DNA from: Methanocellales archaeon
Lineage (GTDB): Archaea; Halobacteriota; UBA148
Length of the DNA: 64,000 nt
Assembly (NCBI GenBank): GCA_028715985.1
Contig: JAQUQR010000001.1
Coordinates: 341,424-405,423 of the forward strand
Reading direction: 5' to 3'
Shown: in pieces, positions 45,939-54,301 of the stretch
Position numbering within the stretch: position 1 is the stretch's first letter
How the letters are laid out: the number at the start of each line of letters is the position of its first letter
Program-made: the position numbers and the translations under genes
Notes under the pieces: generated by a model
Seen by the model: the letters and a program-made list of their open reading frames with translations, nothing else
What the model was told of the DNA's origin: nothing
The model's database searches: none

Positions 45939-47097
45939 TTAACTTCTCGAGAGATGGGGATGAGTGTTAACTTGCGTGGGATAGGTGGCATTTTGGATTA
46001 ATGTTATCCACTTATTATCTCCTACAACATCTATTCCACAAGCTTCGGCGGGTGTTTTACCGTTTAACCCTTGATGACCTCTTATGTAATTGTGGAATAT
46101 CTGATAGCCACTGAGTATCACCGTATCTTTCTTCTTTAATCCATGCATTACTTTTTCCCTCTGTCTAACCTCTCCGTTTAGCCTTTCCATCTTGTTGTTA
46201 TTCTTGTCTCCCTTTAGTTTAATGGTGTTAATATGCTTGGATTGTGGGCTTGTATTCGTGTAAAACTAATGCATCGTGATATGCCCTTAATCCATCAGTT
46301 ATAAGGACATTCGGTCTTTTATCTGCTATCTCCTTACCTTTGTTGAATAAAGCCCTTGCATCGTGCTTATACTTGCTATCTGCAACTTCCTGAGCAATCC
46401 AATACCTTGTTTCATCATCCATCAATGCAAACAGATACTTCATATCACCGTTTATCTTTACTTAGAGTTCATCCGCTCTCCAAGTATCTGATACTTGGGG
46501 TTTTATCTGCTCTACATACTGTTTCATCAGATTGGTGTATTTTTCAATCCACTTATAAACAGCGACATGAGAGACTTTTACGTTTAAGAGCTTTAAGGAC
46601 TTGGCAACGCCTCTAAAGGATTCACCGCTGAAATACAGTTGCATTGCAGTTGTTACAATCTTTGAATTGTTTTTCATCCCTTCAAAACCGAGATTTGCGG
46701 TAAAGTGTTGTGAGCAACCTTTACAATAGAATATCTGAATATTGCCATATTTGTTATGTCTCAATCCATCCTTTACTATGCTTGATGAACCACAAAAGAC
46801 ACATTCAGTTGGATTTACATTTACGATAGGCTCAATCCTTACTCTCTCTACTTGCTTTCTTATAGCCGAGCTGAACTCGACAGCCCATATATGCTTACAT
46901 TTTGCACCACGACAAACATGGTCAGGGCATGAACACTTCCATCCTATTTCAGTTGATTTTAGGTTGTAAAAGTCCTTCTTGGATTGCGATTTTACCTTAT
47001 AAGTGAAGTCATCCACCCTTTTTATCTGACCTTCTACATTGGCGATTTCAAGCCCTCTTTCCTCTCTTGTGGTTGTGATTTGCATTTGTCTCACCAT
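45939..47097 (-). mobile_element. Degenerate insertion sequence (DDE transposase, IS6-like)
   Basis: A single transposase-like frame broken by mutations. I could not identify clean terminal inverted repeats or a target duplication; the true ends may lie some tens of bases outside these limits. Confidence 0.65.
45939..47097 (-). pseudogene. Broken DDE transposase with SWIM zinc finger
   Basis: Reading leftward from 47097: a SWIM-like finger (CSCPDHVCRGAKCKH), a CxxC finger (CVFCGSSSIVKDGLRHNKYG), an HTH, then DTWRADEL where the first catalytic Asp lies. An in-frame TAA follows at about 46460. The frame resumes with DMKYLFALMDDETRYWIAQ and ITDGLRAYHDA (second Asp). A frameshift near 46230 then moves the end (MERLNGEVRQREK, catalytic Glu) to another frame. 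All three DDE residues are present but not in one reading frame, so the element cannot make a full enzyme. Confidence 0.8.
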
Positions 47098-47102
47098 ATA
47101 TA

Positions 47103-47142
47103 TTAGGTACCTAAAGTATAATAAAGCTTTCGGTACCTAAAG
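47103..47142 (+). promoter_or_regulatory. Paired GGTACCTAAAG repeats before the AbrB-like gene
   Basis: GGTACCTAAAG occurs at 47106-47116 and 47132-47142, 26 bases apart. The first is embedded in the perfect palindrome TTAGGTACCTAA (47103-47114). A TATA-like TTTATAAGG follows. The arrangement suggests an operator pair for the downstream DNA-binding protein. Confidence 0.45.
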
Positions 47143-47175
47143 ATTTATAAGGGAGTAAGACAATATAGTAAAACC

Positions 47176-47346
47176 ATGCAATTACAAAGGCAACTATCAA
47201 GGAAACATAAAGGCAAAGAGTACCCTAAATATACGGTTGTCATCCCCCCAAAAAAGATAGAAAAATTAGGGTGGATGGAGGGACAAGAATTAAGTTCAGA
47301 GGCAAATGGTGGAAGATTAATTATTAGACCAAAAAAGAAGCTTTGA
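47176..47346 (+). CDS. AbrB/SpoVT-like small DNA-binding protein
   Basis: 56 residues from ATG 47176, starting MQLQRQLSRKHKGKEYPKY. The segment YTVVIPPKKIEKLGW plus GQELSSEANGGRLIIRPK is the swapped-hairpin AbrB pattern (T-V-I-P...L-G-W...G-x-x-L...L-I-I-x-P). Such proteins are repressors or antitoxins. No toxin-like gene is obvious on the same strand, since what follows is convergent. It lies just outside the dead IS. Confidence 0.65.
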   Translation: MQLQRQLSRKHKGKEYPKYTVVIPPKKIEKLGWMEGQELSSEANGGRLIIRPKKKL

Positions 47347-47349
47347 CCA

Positions 47350-47469
47350 TTATTTCTTGGGTTTACGCTTACTTTTCTGGGGTTTACATTCACCCTTAGC
47401 AATCATTGCGTCAATTCTCGCATCTAAGATTTCATCAGCATAACTTTTTTCTTTTTTTCCTACCAACAA
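47350..47469 (-). CDS. Possible small basic protein, 39 residues
   Basis: A frame from TTG 47469 (or 47466) to 47350 encodes a peptide containing KSYADEILDARIDAMIAKGE and a Lys/Pro-rich tail. It lies 22 bases downstream of the proteasome-like gene on the same strand. The amino-acid pattern looks coding, but the start codon is weak. Confidence 0.3.
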   Translation of the reverse strand: MLVGKKEKSYADEILDARIDAMIAKGECKPQKSKRKPKK

Positions 47470-47491
47470 TAATATTTTCCATCACGTATTT

Positions 47492-48241
47492 TTACTCCTT
47501 CTGTAGTTCTTTAACATCTAAGGAACTGATTGATGTTCGTAGCTCACTTTGTTTTGAATTATCCAATTCGAGGCTCTGTTTATATATCTCATCAAGTTCT
47601 TTCACTGTCTCATTTAAATGCGTTACACCCTCCTTGTCGATAACAATAATATCTGTAAAATTCTTTCCAACACCAACAGCAAGTTCCGCTTTCTTCTTCG
47701 CTTCATAGCATACATAAAGTGCATTCTTCAAAGAAAAAGAGGAGGTGTACCTACTAGCAACAAAAACCATATCTGAATGTCTATCGCCTGTCCCGACAGT
47801 ACAATAGCCCATCGAATCGTAACAACTATAGGTTCCCATCAATTCTTCCATATCAGGGGTGTGAACAAAGTAAATATGGGCTCCTTTTTGATCCACTCCA
47901 GCTATAATTAGAAATAAATCAAAGTCATATTCTTCTATCTTTCTATCCAGTGTTAGAGCTAAAGTTTCGTTTAAGATATTTTGATTTTCATAAAACCATT
48001 CCATGCTTAATCCTTTTGGTTTGAAAAATTCATCCTCAATCTTTTTTCCCCTCAACTCAAGATATTCTTCTTTGACTATTTCTGTCACTTCTAATATAGG
48101 TAATCTCGCTCTGAGGGGTATTTTGGTCATTACCTGCTCAAATAAATCTACATAATCTAAAGCGTCTCCTGCTGTTAGCACAATCAAATTCTCTGACAAT
48201 TCCCAGATTTTTGATTTATCATGTTCATACGCTACGCTCAA
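47492..48241 (-). CDS. Proteasome-like Ntn-hydrolase homologue, N-terminally short
   Basis: 249 residues from TTG 48241. Proteasome-beta-like order: KSKIWELSENLIVLTAGDALDY, FLIIAGVDQKGAHIYFVHTPD, MGYCTVGTGDRHSDMVFVASRY, SLKNALYVCYEAKKKAELAVGVGKNFTDIIVID, then a charged 45-residue tail. The first strand with the catalytic Thr1 and the DxR segment is missing: upstream in the same frame only KVTFGDL is readable before a stop near 48275. So it may be a truncated, inactive relic or use a non-standard start. Confidence 0.5.
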   Translation of the reverse strand: MSVAYEHDKSKIWELSENLIVLTAGDALDYVDLFEQVMTKIPLRARLPILEVTEIVKEEYLELRGKKIEDEFFKPKGLSMEWFYENQNILNETLALTLDRKIEEYDFDLFLIIAGVDQKGAHIYFVHTPDMEELMGTYSCYDSMGYCTVGTGDRHSDMVFVASRYTSSFSLKNALYVCYEAKKKAELAVGVGKNFTDIIVIDKEGVTHLNETVKELDEIYKQSLELDNSKQSELRTSISSLDVKELQKE

Positions 48242-48343
48242 ATCCCCAAAAGTTACCTTTTATTTCCAAAGTTAGGAGATTGACTCATCAAAAATTAAAT
48301 TCTAATTTACAAAAAAAAATAAAACCCATACGAAACGATATCG

Positions 48344-48925
48344 CTAACCGCAATTCTCCTCATCTGCCCCCAAGAACTCCTTTAATTTGCACATCGCCTC
48401 CTTTTCGCGCTCTCCGCCACATTTCACCACAATCTCCTCGCAGTGTTCGATCCACCGAAGATACTTTGGGTCTTTCATGGCCAGATATCGCGTGGCATAT
48501 ATCGTTGCCTCGATGACGGCGTTGAAACCCCGATTTACAGGCTGTACGGACCTTTTTAATATCTTTTTTTTCAGAGGTCTTAGGATCACAGTGGCACACT
48601 TTGGATCGTTCACTATACTACACTCAAATACAATCCATGCCTTTGCAGCCTTTAGCACTGGATATCCCCCATCCATGCGAATCTCATCCTGAAAGGGATG
48701 CATAAGTGCAGACGACACGAATAGCAGTGGGTCATCCACTATGTTTGCGACCATTTTTTTTGTGGCCTTGATGTTGGCATACGTTTGAGTGTTCGTATAT
48801 ATTCGGGCTGAAAGGTTGCCGTCAGAAATTATCCCGATGGGCGCAGCGTTTGGCTCTCCTGATTCGGATATCGTGGTAGCTATTACCTCAGATATACCCC
48901 GGAATCCAAACTCCTTTATCATCAC
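48344..48925 (-). CDS. DUF447 flavin-binding split-barrel protein
   Basis: 193 residues, GTG 48925 preceded by GGGAGTGA and overlapping the CitG-like gene. GEPNAAPIGIISDGNLSARIYTNTQTYANI and ALMHPFQDEI fit DUF447, an archaeal FMN-binding split-barrel group. In methanogens it often sits next to the CitG-like gene, as here. Its reaction is not established. Confidence 0.75.
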   Translation of the reverse strand: MMIKEFGFRGISEVIATTISESGEPNAAPIGIISDGNLSARIYTNTQTYANIKATKKMVANIVDDPLLFVSSALMHPFQDEIRMDGGYPVLKAAKAWIVFECSIVNDPKCATVILRPLKKKILKRSVQPVNRGFNAVIEATIYATRYLAMKDPKYLRWIEHCEEIVVKCGGEREKEAMCKLKEFLGADEENCG

Positions 48926-49758
48926 GGTTTCACTCCCCTTAGAAGAGCCATGAATAAGGACCCGATCACCATATCGGCGGTGGATCCTGGGTTGATTCCT
49001 TCTCGGATCAACTCCTCATCGAAATCACGTATTGCATCAAGGTCCCAAGTTTCCATCAGCCGAGATGCCTTATCAGAGACCTTTATTGCCTTCTCCACTC
49101 CGAACTTCCTCTGGATCAAGGTATCTGGTCGCTCTGAGAGCAATGTCAGGTATGTGAACACGATCGCATCGTTCATGCTCATCTGACCCAACTCCCCTTC
49201 TAGAACAGAGGCGCCTCTAAACGTCCTCTGAAAACCACTGACCCATTCACGAGCTATCGCATCATATTTGGCAGAGATGTGCATGAGATCATATAATGTC
49301 AATTCCCTTCTTTTAATCTCGTTGACCGAATTGGGATCATCTATGCTCAGTTCTTTTACGGAGCTTACGCGGACTTTGACGCAGCGAAATGCTTTGTAGA
49401 ACTCGACAGCATCTTCCACGGAGGTGTCTTGCACTACCTTAGTTACGCTTTTGGCACCATCGTTTCCAGCCGCCATCACCAAGGGAATCAAAAGCAGGAA
49501 TGCGCCAAAATGGGTGTTACCTCCGATCTGCCATCTAATACTCTCCTCGACCGACTCTCTGATGAAAGACCCGATGCCCTTTTTGGCTATCGCAGCCCTC
49601 TCAAATATGGGACCTACCCCAATAGCGGATGCCAGAAAGTGCTCATACTTAACATCATCAAAATCATGATTTCGGTCTACGTTCCCGGGCTTTGGCGTGG
49701 CAGAAACTTCTAAAAGCATTGCAAGCTGTGCGCATCGTGCGATATAAGTAGGATTCAT
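48922..49758 (-). CDS. Triphosphoribosyl-dephospho-CoA synthase (CitG)-like protein
   Basis: 278 residues. Family motifs: LLEVSATPKPGNVDRNHDFDD near the start, GGNTHFGAFLLLIPLV, and the end NPGSTADMVIGSLFMALL. COG1767 proteins use ATP and phosphoribosyl-type substrates; archaeal members lack citrate lyase and are thought to act in cofactor synthesis. Specific role unknown. Coupled with the DUF447 gene by a 4-base overlap. Confidence 0.75.
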   Translation of the reverse strand: MNPTYIARCAQLAMLLEVSATPKPGNVDRNHDFDDVKYEHFLASAIGVGPIFERAAIAKKGIGSFIRESVEESIRWQIGGNTHFGAFLLLIPLVMAAGNDGAKSVTKVVQDTSVEDAVEFYKAFRCVKVRVSSVKELSIDDPNSVNEIKRRELTLYDLMHISAKYDAIAREWVSGFQRTFRGASVLEGELGQMSMNDAIVFTYLTLLSERPDTLIQRKFGVEKAIKVSDKASRLMETWDLDAIRDFDEELIREGINPGSTADMVIGSLFMALLRGVKP

Positions 49759-49996
49759 ATTTAATTACGTCCAAGGTTAATAACACTTTCAAATCACAAA
49801 TAGCTTGCGTAGATATTTGTCTAATGCCAACAGGTTAACAGATGCATAGGACAAAACAAAAATAGGAATAAGTAAGGGGAAGATCAAAAAAGAACTTGGA
49901 CTAAATAGGACATCTTTGGTCATTCATTTCATTGATTAGTTAAGAACTTGTTGTCTCTTTGATATGTAGGTATATATTGCATAAAGCGACTATCGG
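49759..49996. other. Intergenic gap
   Basis: About 240 bases, AT-rich near the right of the CitG-like gene and with no gene, repeat or RNA that I recognise. It probably holds the promoter of the DUF447/CitG-like unit. Confidence 0.3.
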
Positions 49997-50335
49997 TCAG
50001 ACCATACTTTCAATACTAAGTACAATTAAAGCGCCTATAACAAGAGAGGAATAAGCATATCTAACAATAGAGTAGGGTCTAGATAATGGTCCCCTAAATC
50101 CACTTGGAAGAAGTTCAATAATGATAAAAATAAATCCAACGGTAAGATATATGGCTAAAAGTGGATGAATTGATGGCGAATAATAAAAATAAACATTGGC
50201 TGCCATAACATTGGAGAACGTGGCAACTCTCCCTACAAACTTTCTCTCTACGATCAAACCAATAAGAATCAAAGCACATGGTGCAATAAGATGGACGAGG
50301 GTTGGAGGTAACATTTTGAAGAGCATCAATTCCAT
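49997..50335 (-). CDS. Small membrane protein, unknown
   Basis: 112 residues from ATG 50335, with GGAAAGGA eight bases upstream (a longer frame starts at 50356). Four hydrophobic stretches: LVHLIAPCALILIGLIV, VMAANVYFYYSPSIHPLLA, YLTVGFIFIIIELLP and YSSLVIGALIVLSI. No family recognised. Confidence 0.5.
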   Translation of the reverse strand: MELMLFKMLPPTLVHLIAPCALILIGLIVERKFVGRVATFSNVMAANVYFYYSPSIHPLLAIYLTVGFIFIIIELLPSGFRGPLSRPYSIVRYAYSSLVIGALIVLSIESMV

Positions 50336-50472
50336 GGTATCATCCTTTCCTTTCAAGACCGCAACTTTCTATTTCACTTTTGTATCTTACCTAACTAGTT
50401 CAACTCTTTTCTTAATCTTTCCGTTTTTTATTGGAAAAAGTCTGCATAGGTTGAAGAAAAGGCCATGGTCGA

Positions 50473-50901
50473 TTAATGGGATTCCTGTCGCTTGGTGATT
50501 TGTTCCATGATATGACTACAACTACATAACTTGCCCGGATGAGACTCTTTTATGCGAACCACTTTTGCTTTTAGGCCCCTTTTATGCAACTGCCTCAACA
50601 ACTCGTCAGCATCAAAGCATTGGTCATATCCAAGAGCGATGATATCTGGCTTGATCTCATACAACGGCTCAAAGATGTCCCTCTCGCTACCCAGGATGGC
50701 CCTATCAACGATGCTCAACGATTGGACCATTTCAAGCCTCTGTTGCTCTGGAATCGTTGGTTCTCGTTTATGTTTCACCATTTTATCTCGAGCGACTATG
50801 ACGATTAATTCGTCTCCCAAGGATTTAGCACACCTAAGATATGTCAAGTGGCCTGGATGGAGTATCTCAAAAGTTCCTGTTGCAAGCACTCTTGTCATCA
50901 T
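50473..50901 (-). CDS. ribL: Archaeal FAD synthase RibL
   Basis: 142 residues. Nucleotidyltransferase motif GTFEILHPGHLTYLRCAK (HPGH), IVARDKMVKHKR and the ISSxxxR-equivalent ESHPGKLCSCSHI. It adenylates FMN to FAD. The C-terminal cysteine pair is a known feature of RibL. Last gene of the aIF5A operon, overlapping the JAMM gene by 4 bases. Confidence 0.88.
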   Translation of the reverse strand: MMTRVLATGTFEILHPGHLTYLRCAKSLGDELIVIVARDKMVKHKREPTIPEQQRLEMVQSLSIVDRAILGSERDIFEPLYEIKPDIIALGYDQCFDADELLRQLHKRGLKAKVVRIKESHPGKLCSCSHIMEQITKRQESH

Positions 50902-51293
50902 TCCTCCTCAAACTCGACATCTAACACGGGCAAATTCCTGACACGGCCGGCTGCATCGTAACAGGCCCAACTATTTTCATCGTAAGGATAAGCCGCTATT
51001 ATATGGTAGTCTCCTTTGCGCCCGAACATCATTAAATCCTCATTAGATGGATGCATATCAGCAGAGGGGTGACTATGTACCGACCCTACGCAATGTGAGA
51101 GGGGCATCATATGTAATTGCATGACTGCATTGGATGAAGAGGCCACAGTACCTGGAAGAACGATTACGTCAGTAATCACCCCTTCCTCAGCCCTCAACAA
51201 TCCTGCAAACTCATTTGGATGTGATGACTTGCTGACTTCGAGTAGGAAATGAAGGGTATCTCTCGCAATTCCCCTAATTTTTTGATGAAGCAT
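50898..51293 (-). CDS. JAMM/MPN-type zinc metalloprotease
   Basis: 131 residues. The complete JAMM+ motif: Glu in HPNEFAGLL, then VHSHPSADMHPSNEDL (HxH...S..D). Archaeal relatives remove SAMP/ubiquitin-like modifiers or process C-termini. Placed between DHS and RibL in a tight operon. Confidence 0.85.
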   Translation of the reverse strand: MLHQKIRGIARDTLHFLLEVSKSSHPNEFAGLLRAEEGVITDVIVLPGTVASSSNAVMQLHMMPLSHCVGSVHSHPSADMHPSNEDLMMFGRKGDYHIIAAYPYDENSWACYDAAGRVRNLPVLDVEFEEE

Positions 51294-51295
51294 TA

Positions 51296-52219
51296 CTACT
51301 GCCCCATTCGCTCCAGCACTGCAGCAACAATGATCGGTAGCAATATTGTCGCATCTCCATAGACTGTGACCTCTCTGGCCTCCTCAGCAACCTTGCCCCA
51401 GGATTTTGCCTCGCTGAGCGTCGCTCCAGAAAGACCGCCGGCCTCTGGACTATCTGTGGTGAGCTGTATCGCGTAGTCGAAGCTTTTTGGAGTTACAATC
51501 ATCGACTGGAGGATGAAATTCTTTGGAACGCCGCCCCCTATGAGCACCGCTCCAGTCTTTTGTGCGTTATAACAGATGTCCATGAACTCGCGCATATCCT
51601 TAAAGGTATCAACGCTTAGTTTCTGAGTTTGAGTGTATAGCCACGCCTGCAGCCCTATCGCTGAGTCTGAGATAGCGGGACAAAACACAGGCACGCCTTT
51701 TTTTGCTGCAACCCCCAGGATCGAATTTTCAACTCTCAGCCCAATTTCTGTCAAAAATTCCCTGATGCCCATGCCCTTTTTATCGATATCCGCCATTATA
51801 TCCAAAATCCTATTTTCAAAGATGGTGAAATGGTGCTCTGGCAAAAATACATCAAATATCCGATTGATTTCCTGGTGCCTCAGGTCTACATCATCTATTT
51901 CCGAAGTTCCCTTATAATGAAATCCGCCAAAAGCCTCGATTAGATCATGGACCAGATTCGCGCCTGTTGTGACAAGCACATCGATATAACCCGCCCGTAT
52001 CAGGTCTTGGATAATTAAGCGCATTCCCGCAGGAGTCATGGCACCAGAGAGACCAAAGAACTTTGTGGTTTCATCAAGTAGCATCGCCTCATAAATGTCA
52101 ACTGCTTCAGCCAGTCGTCCCGCACCTAGAGCAGCTCCACTCATTTCATTGACCAATTGGTTCACTGTCATGGTGGAGTTTATTTTCATATGTCTGATCG
52201 ATTGCTTTAGCTCATTCAT
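51296..52219 (-). CDS. dys: Deoxyhypusine synthase
   Basis: 307 residues from ATG 52219 with GGGGAG eight bases upstream. NAD-binding TTGANLVHDLIEAFGG, FCPAISDSAIG and the catalytic Lys in GGGVPKNFILQ. It transfers the aminobutyl group of spermidine (or an agmatine-derived group in archaea) to aIF5A. Confidence 0.93.
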   Translation of the reverse strand: MNELKQSIRHMKINSTMTVNQLVNEMSGAALGAGRLAEAVDIYEAMLLDETTKFFGLSGAMTPAGMRLIIQDLIRAGYIDVLVTTGANLVHDLIEAFGGFHYKGTSEIDDVDLRHQEINRIFDVFLPEHHFTIFENRILDIMADIDKKGMGIREFLTEIGLRVENSILGVAAKKGVPVFCPAISDSAIGLQAWLYTQTQKLSVDTFKDMREFMDICYNAQKTGAVLIGGGVPKNFILQSMIVTPKSFDYAIQLTTDSPEAGGLSGATLSEAKSWGKVAEEAREVTVYGDATILLPIIVAAVLERMGQ

Positions 52220-52220
52220 T

Positions 52221-53075
52221 TTAGACGCTCCCCTTTGCTGCAATAAACTCTCTAATCAATTTCGCACCCAATAAGGCAGTTTGCCCATGATCATATTCTG
52301 GAGATATCTCGACCAAATCGAACCCGGAGGCATATGGAGCCAGTGATTGAAGGACGTATTTGATGTCAATGGGATTCATCCCAAAGGGCTCTGGATTTCC
52401 AACAGCAGGCGCATATGCTGGATCGATCACATCTGCATCTATGGACAGATAGATTTGATCTGTGTTTAAATATTCAATTGCATCGCGCACGATTTGAGCA
52501 ATGCCCTCTGATCGTATCTGTTCCATGGTGTAAAAATGAATGTCATTCTCCTTGGCAAAATCATATTCCTCCTTGGCCCCACTTCTGATGCCGATCGAAA
52601 CATAGTTCATGGCGCCAACCACTTCAATGATGCGTCGCGAAACACAGGCATGGCTGTGTTTACAGCCTTCATATTCGTCCCTGAGATCAAGATGCGCATC
52701 CAAGACGACTGTGCCGATATCGTGAAACGCTTGGATGCACGGATATGTTAAAGAGTGTTCACCGCCCATCATTATCGGGATTTTGCCGTCATTTAAGATT
52801 CCCTCTACCACATTCCGAGTGGTTTTTAACATCTCGTCAACCGAGACGCTTCCATCGATATCGCCCAGATCGCAAAAAGCCACATCACATAAATCGACAT
52901 CATAATGAGGATCGTAGGTTTCAAAATTGTAAGATGCTTCTCTTATCGCTGATGATGCTCGCTTGGAGCCTTTCCGAAAACAGGACGTTTTATCGAATGG
53001 CACTCCAAAAATCACGAAATCTGCATCTGCATATTCAGAATTGGCATCAGCAAAGAGTTCGGTGGACAATAGCAT
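52221..53075 (-). CDS. speB: Agmatinase/ureohydrolase
   Basis: About 284 residues from ATG 53075 (GTG 53078 also possible). Mn-binding motifs MGGEHSLTYP, DAHLDLRDEY and SIDADVIDPAYAPAVGNPEP. It hydrolyses agmatine, or in archaea aminopropyl-agmatine, to putrescine or spermidine. It sits between its downstream user DHS and aIF5A, so it probably feeds hypusination. Confidence 0.9.
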   Translation of the reverse strand: MLLSTELFADANSEYADADFVIFGVPFDKTSCFRKGSKRASSAIREASYNFETYDPHYDVDLCDVAFCDLGDIDGSVSVDEMLKTTRNVVEGILNDGKIPIMMGGEHSLTYPCIQAFHDIGTVVLDAHLDLRDEYEGCKHSHACVSRRIIEVVGAMNYVSIGIRSGAKEEYDFAKENDIHFYTMEQIRSEGIAQIVRDAIEYLNTDQIYLSIDADVIDPAYAPAVGNPEPFGMNPIDIKYVLQSLAPYASGFDLVEISPEYDHGQTALLGAKLIREFIAAKGSV

Positions 53076-53458
53076 CACCGCATATCGATTTTCCTGCGAC
53101 CCATTGACTCGATATATGTGACCTCTTTTCCAATCTCTAACCTTTCCCTGAACTCAGCGGGAACCCCCATCTCAAAGGTGGAATAATCCACCGTATCCAT
53201 GAGTTGTACGGCCTCATTGGATAAAGATAGTACTTGCCCACTTTTTCTTTCCACGATGGGCACATATATCTTAGCGGTGACAGGCTGTGTTATCGATCTT
53301 TTCTGGGAGTCAAATATTCCGATTGCATCTATCCTTGCTTTAGCAGAACCATGTTTACCTGGTTTTGAGCTAGTAATGCCGATTATAGTACACGGCTCAT
53401 CATCGATGAGTACATAGCGCCCTTGTTTAAGGGATCGAACTTCAACTTGTTCTTTCAT
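53075..53458 (-). CDS. eif5A: Translation factor aIF5A
   Basis: 127 residues, GGAGGGTATT before ATG 53458. The hypusine loop is SSKPGKHGSAKARID with the modified Lys in PGKHG. First gene of the operon aIF5A-speB-dys-JAMM-ribL. Confidence 0.96.
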   Translation of the reverse strand: MKEQVEVRSLKQGRYVLIDDEPCTIIGITSSKPGKHGSAKARIDAIGIFDSQKRSITQPVTAKIYVPIVERKSGQVLSLSNEAVQLMDTVDYSTFEMGVPAEFRERLEIGKEVTYIESMGRRKIDMR

Positions 53459-53533
53459 TAAATACCCTCCACAAATTCAGTATTCTTAATAACACCATAG
53501 TTTAAATGTATCTCGATCAATAATTAATATAAG

Positions 53534-54301
53534 ATGGTATATATGAAAAAGTTGTGTGAGGATGTCTCAAATGCCGTCCAAGAGGCAGTTTCCAACATCG
53601 TCGGCAAAATAGAGAGTGGAACTGTTCTCTACATGGGTGCAGATGGGACGCCCACTACAAAGATCGATGATGTTGCAGAGAGGGCAGCTGTTCGAGTTTT
53701 AAAGGAGGATGGAAAACCATTTAATCTCATAAGCGAGGAAATGGGCAGCATGAACCTCGGAGAGGGAGCAGAATTCACCATCGTGCTTGATCCAGTGGAT
53801 GGGACGCATAATGCAATTCATGGCATACCCTTTTATTCTTTTTCGATGGCAATATGCGGAAACGATCTTTCGCAGACATACTATGGTTATATAAGAGATT
53901 TAGTGACAGGGGATGTGTACTTGGCGGAAAAAGCCAGAGGTGCATATCTAAATGGAAGGCGGATTCATGTCTCTAACAATACGAAGGAGTATTGCGTATC
54001 CACAAGCAGTCAAATTTCCCTAGAAAAAAACTGCAAAATTCGTCTTTTTGGTAGTGTAGCGCTTGAATTATGCTATGTAGCATCCCAAAAACTAGATGCA
54101 GTCATTGACAATAGAAACAATCTAAGAGTAACGGATATCGCAGCAGGAAAACTCATCGTTGAAGAAGCTGGCGGGATGGTAACGGACTGTATGAGTGAGA
54201 CACTGAAATTGCCGCTTGATGTAAGACAAAAAATGAGGATAATTGCATCCAATGGGCGCATACACGAAGAATTGCTTGGTAAATTGAAGGAGTGTAGATG
54301 A
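53534..54301 (+). CDS. suhB: Inositol-1-monophosphatase/fructose-1,6-bisphosphatase
   Basis: 255 residues, ATG 53534 (or 53543). Metal motifs: GTPTTKIDDVAE, LISEEMG and DPVDGTHNAI (DPxDGT), and RVTDIAAGKLIVEEAGG near the end. Archaeal members act on both inositol phosphate and FBP. It overlaps nadK by 4 bases. Confidence 0.9.
   Translation: MVYMKKLCEDVSNAVQEAVSNIVGKIESGTVLYMGADGTPTTKIDDVAERAAVRVLKEDGKPFNLISEEMGSMNLGEGAEFTIVLDPVDGTHNAIHGIPFYSFSMAICGNDLSQTYYGYIRDLVTGDVYLAEKARGAYLNGRRIHVSNNTKEYCVSTSSQISLEKNCKIRLFGSVALELCYVASQKLDAVIDNRNNLRVTDIAAGKLIVEEAGGMVTDCMSETLKLPLDVRQKMRIIASNGRIHEELLGKLKECR

Noticed and set aside
47406-47708. Hydrophobic plus-strand frame opposite the proteasome-like gene
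   Set aside because: A low-complexity Phe/Ser-rich shadow of the minus-strand coding sequence.
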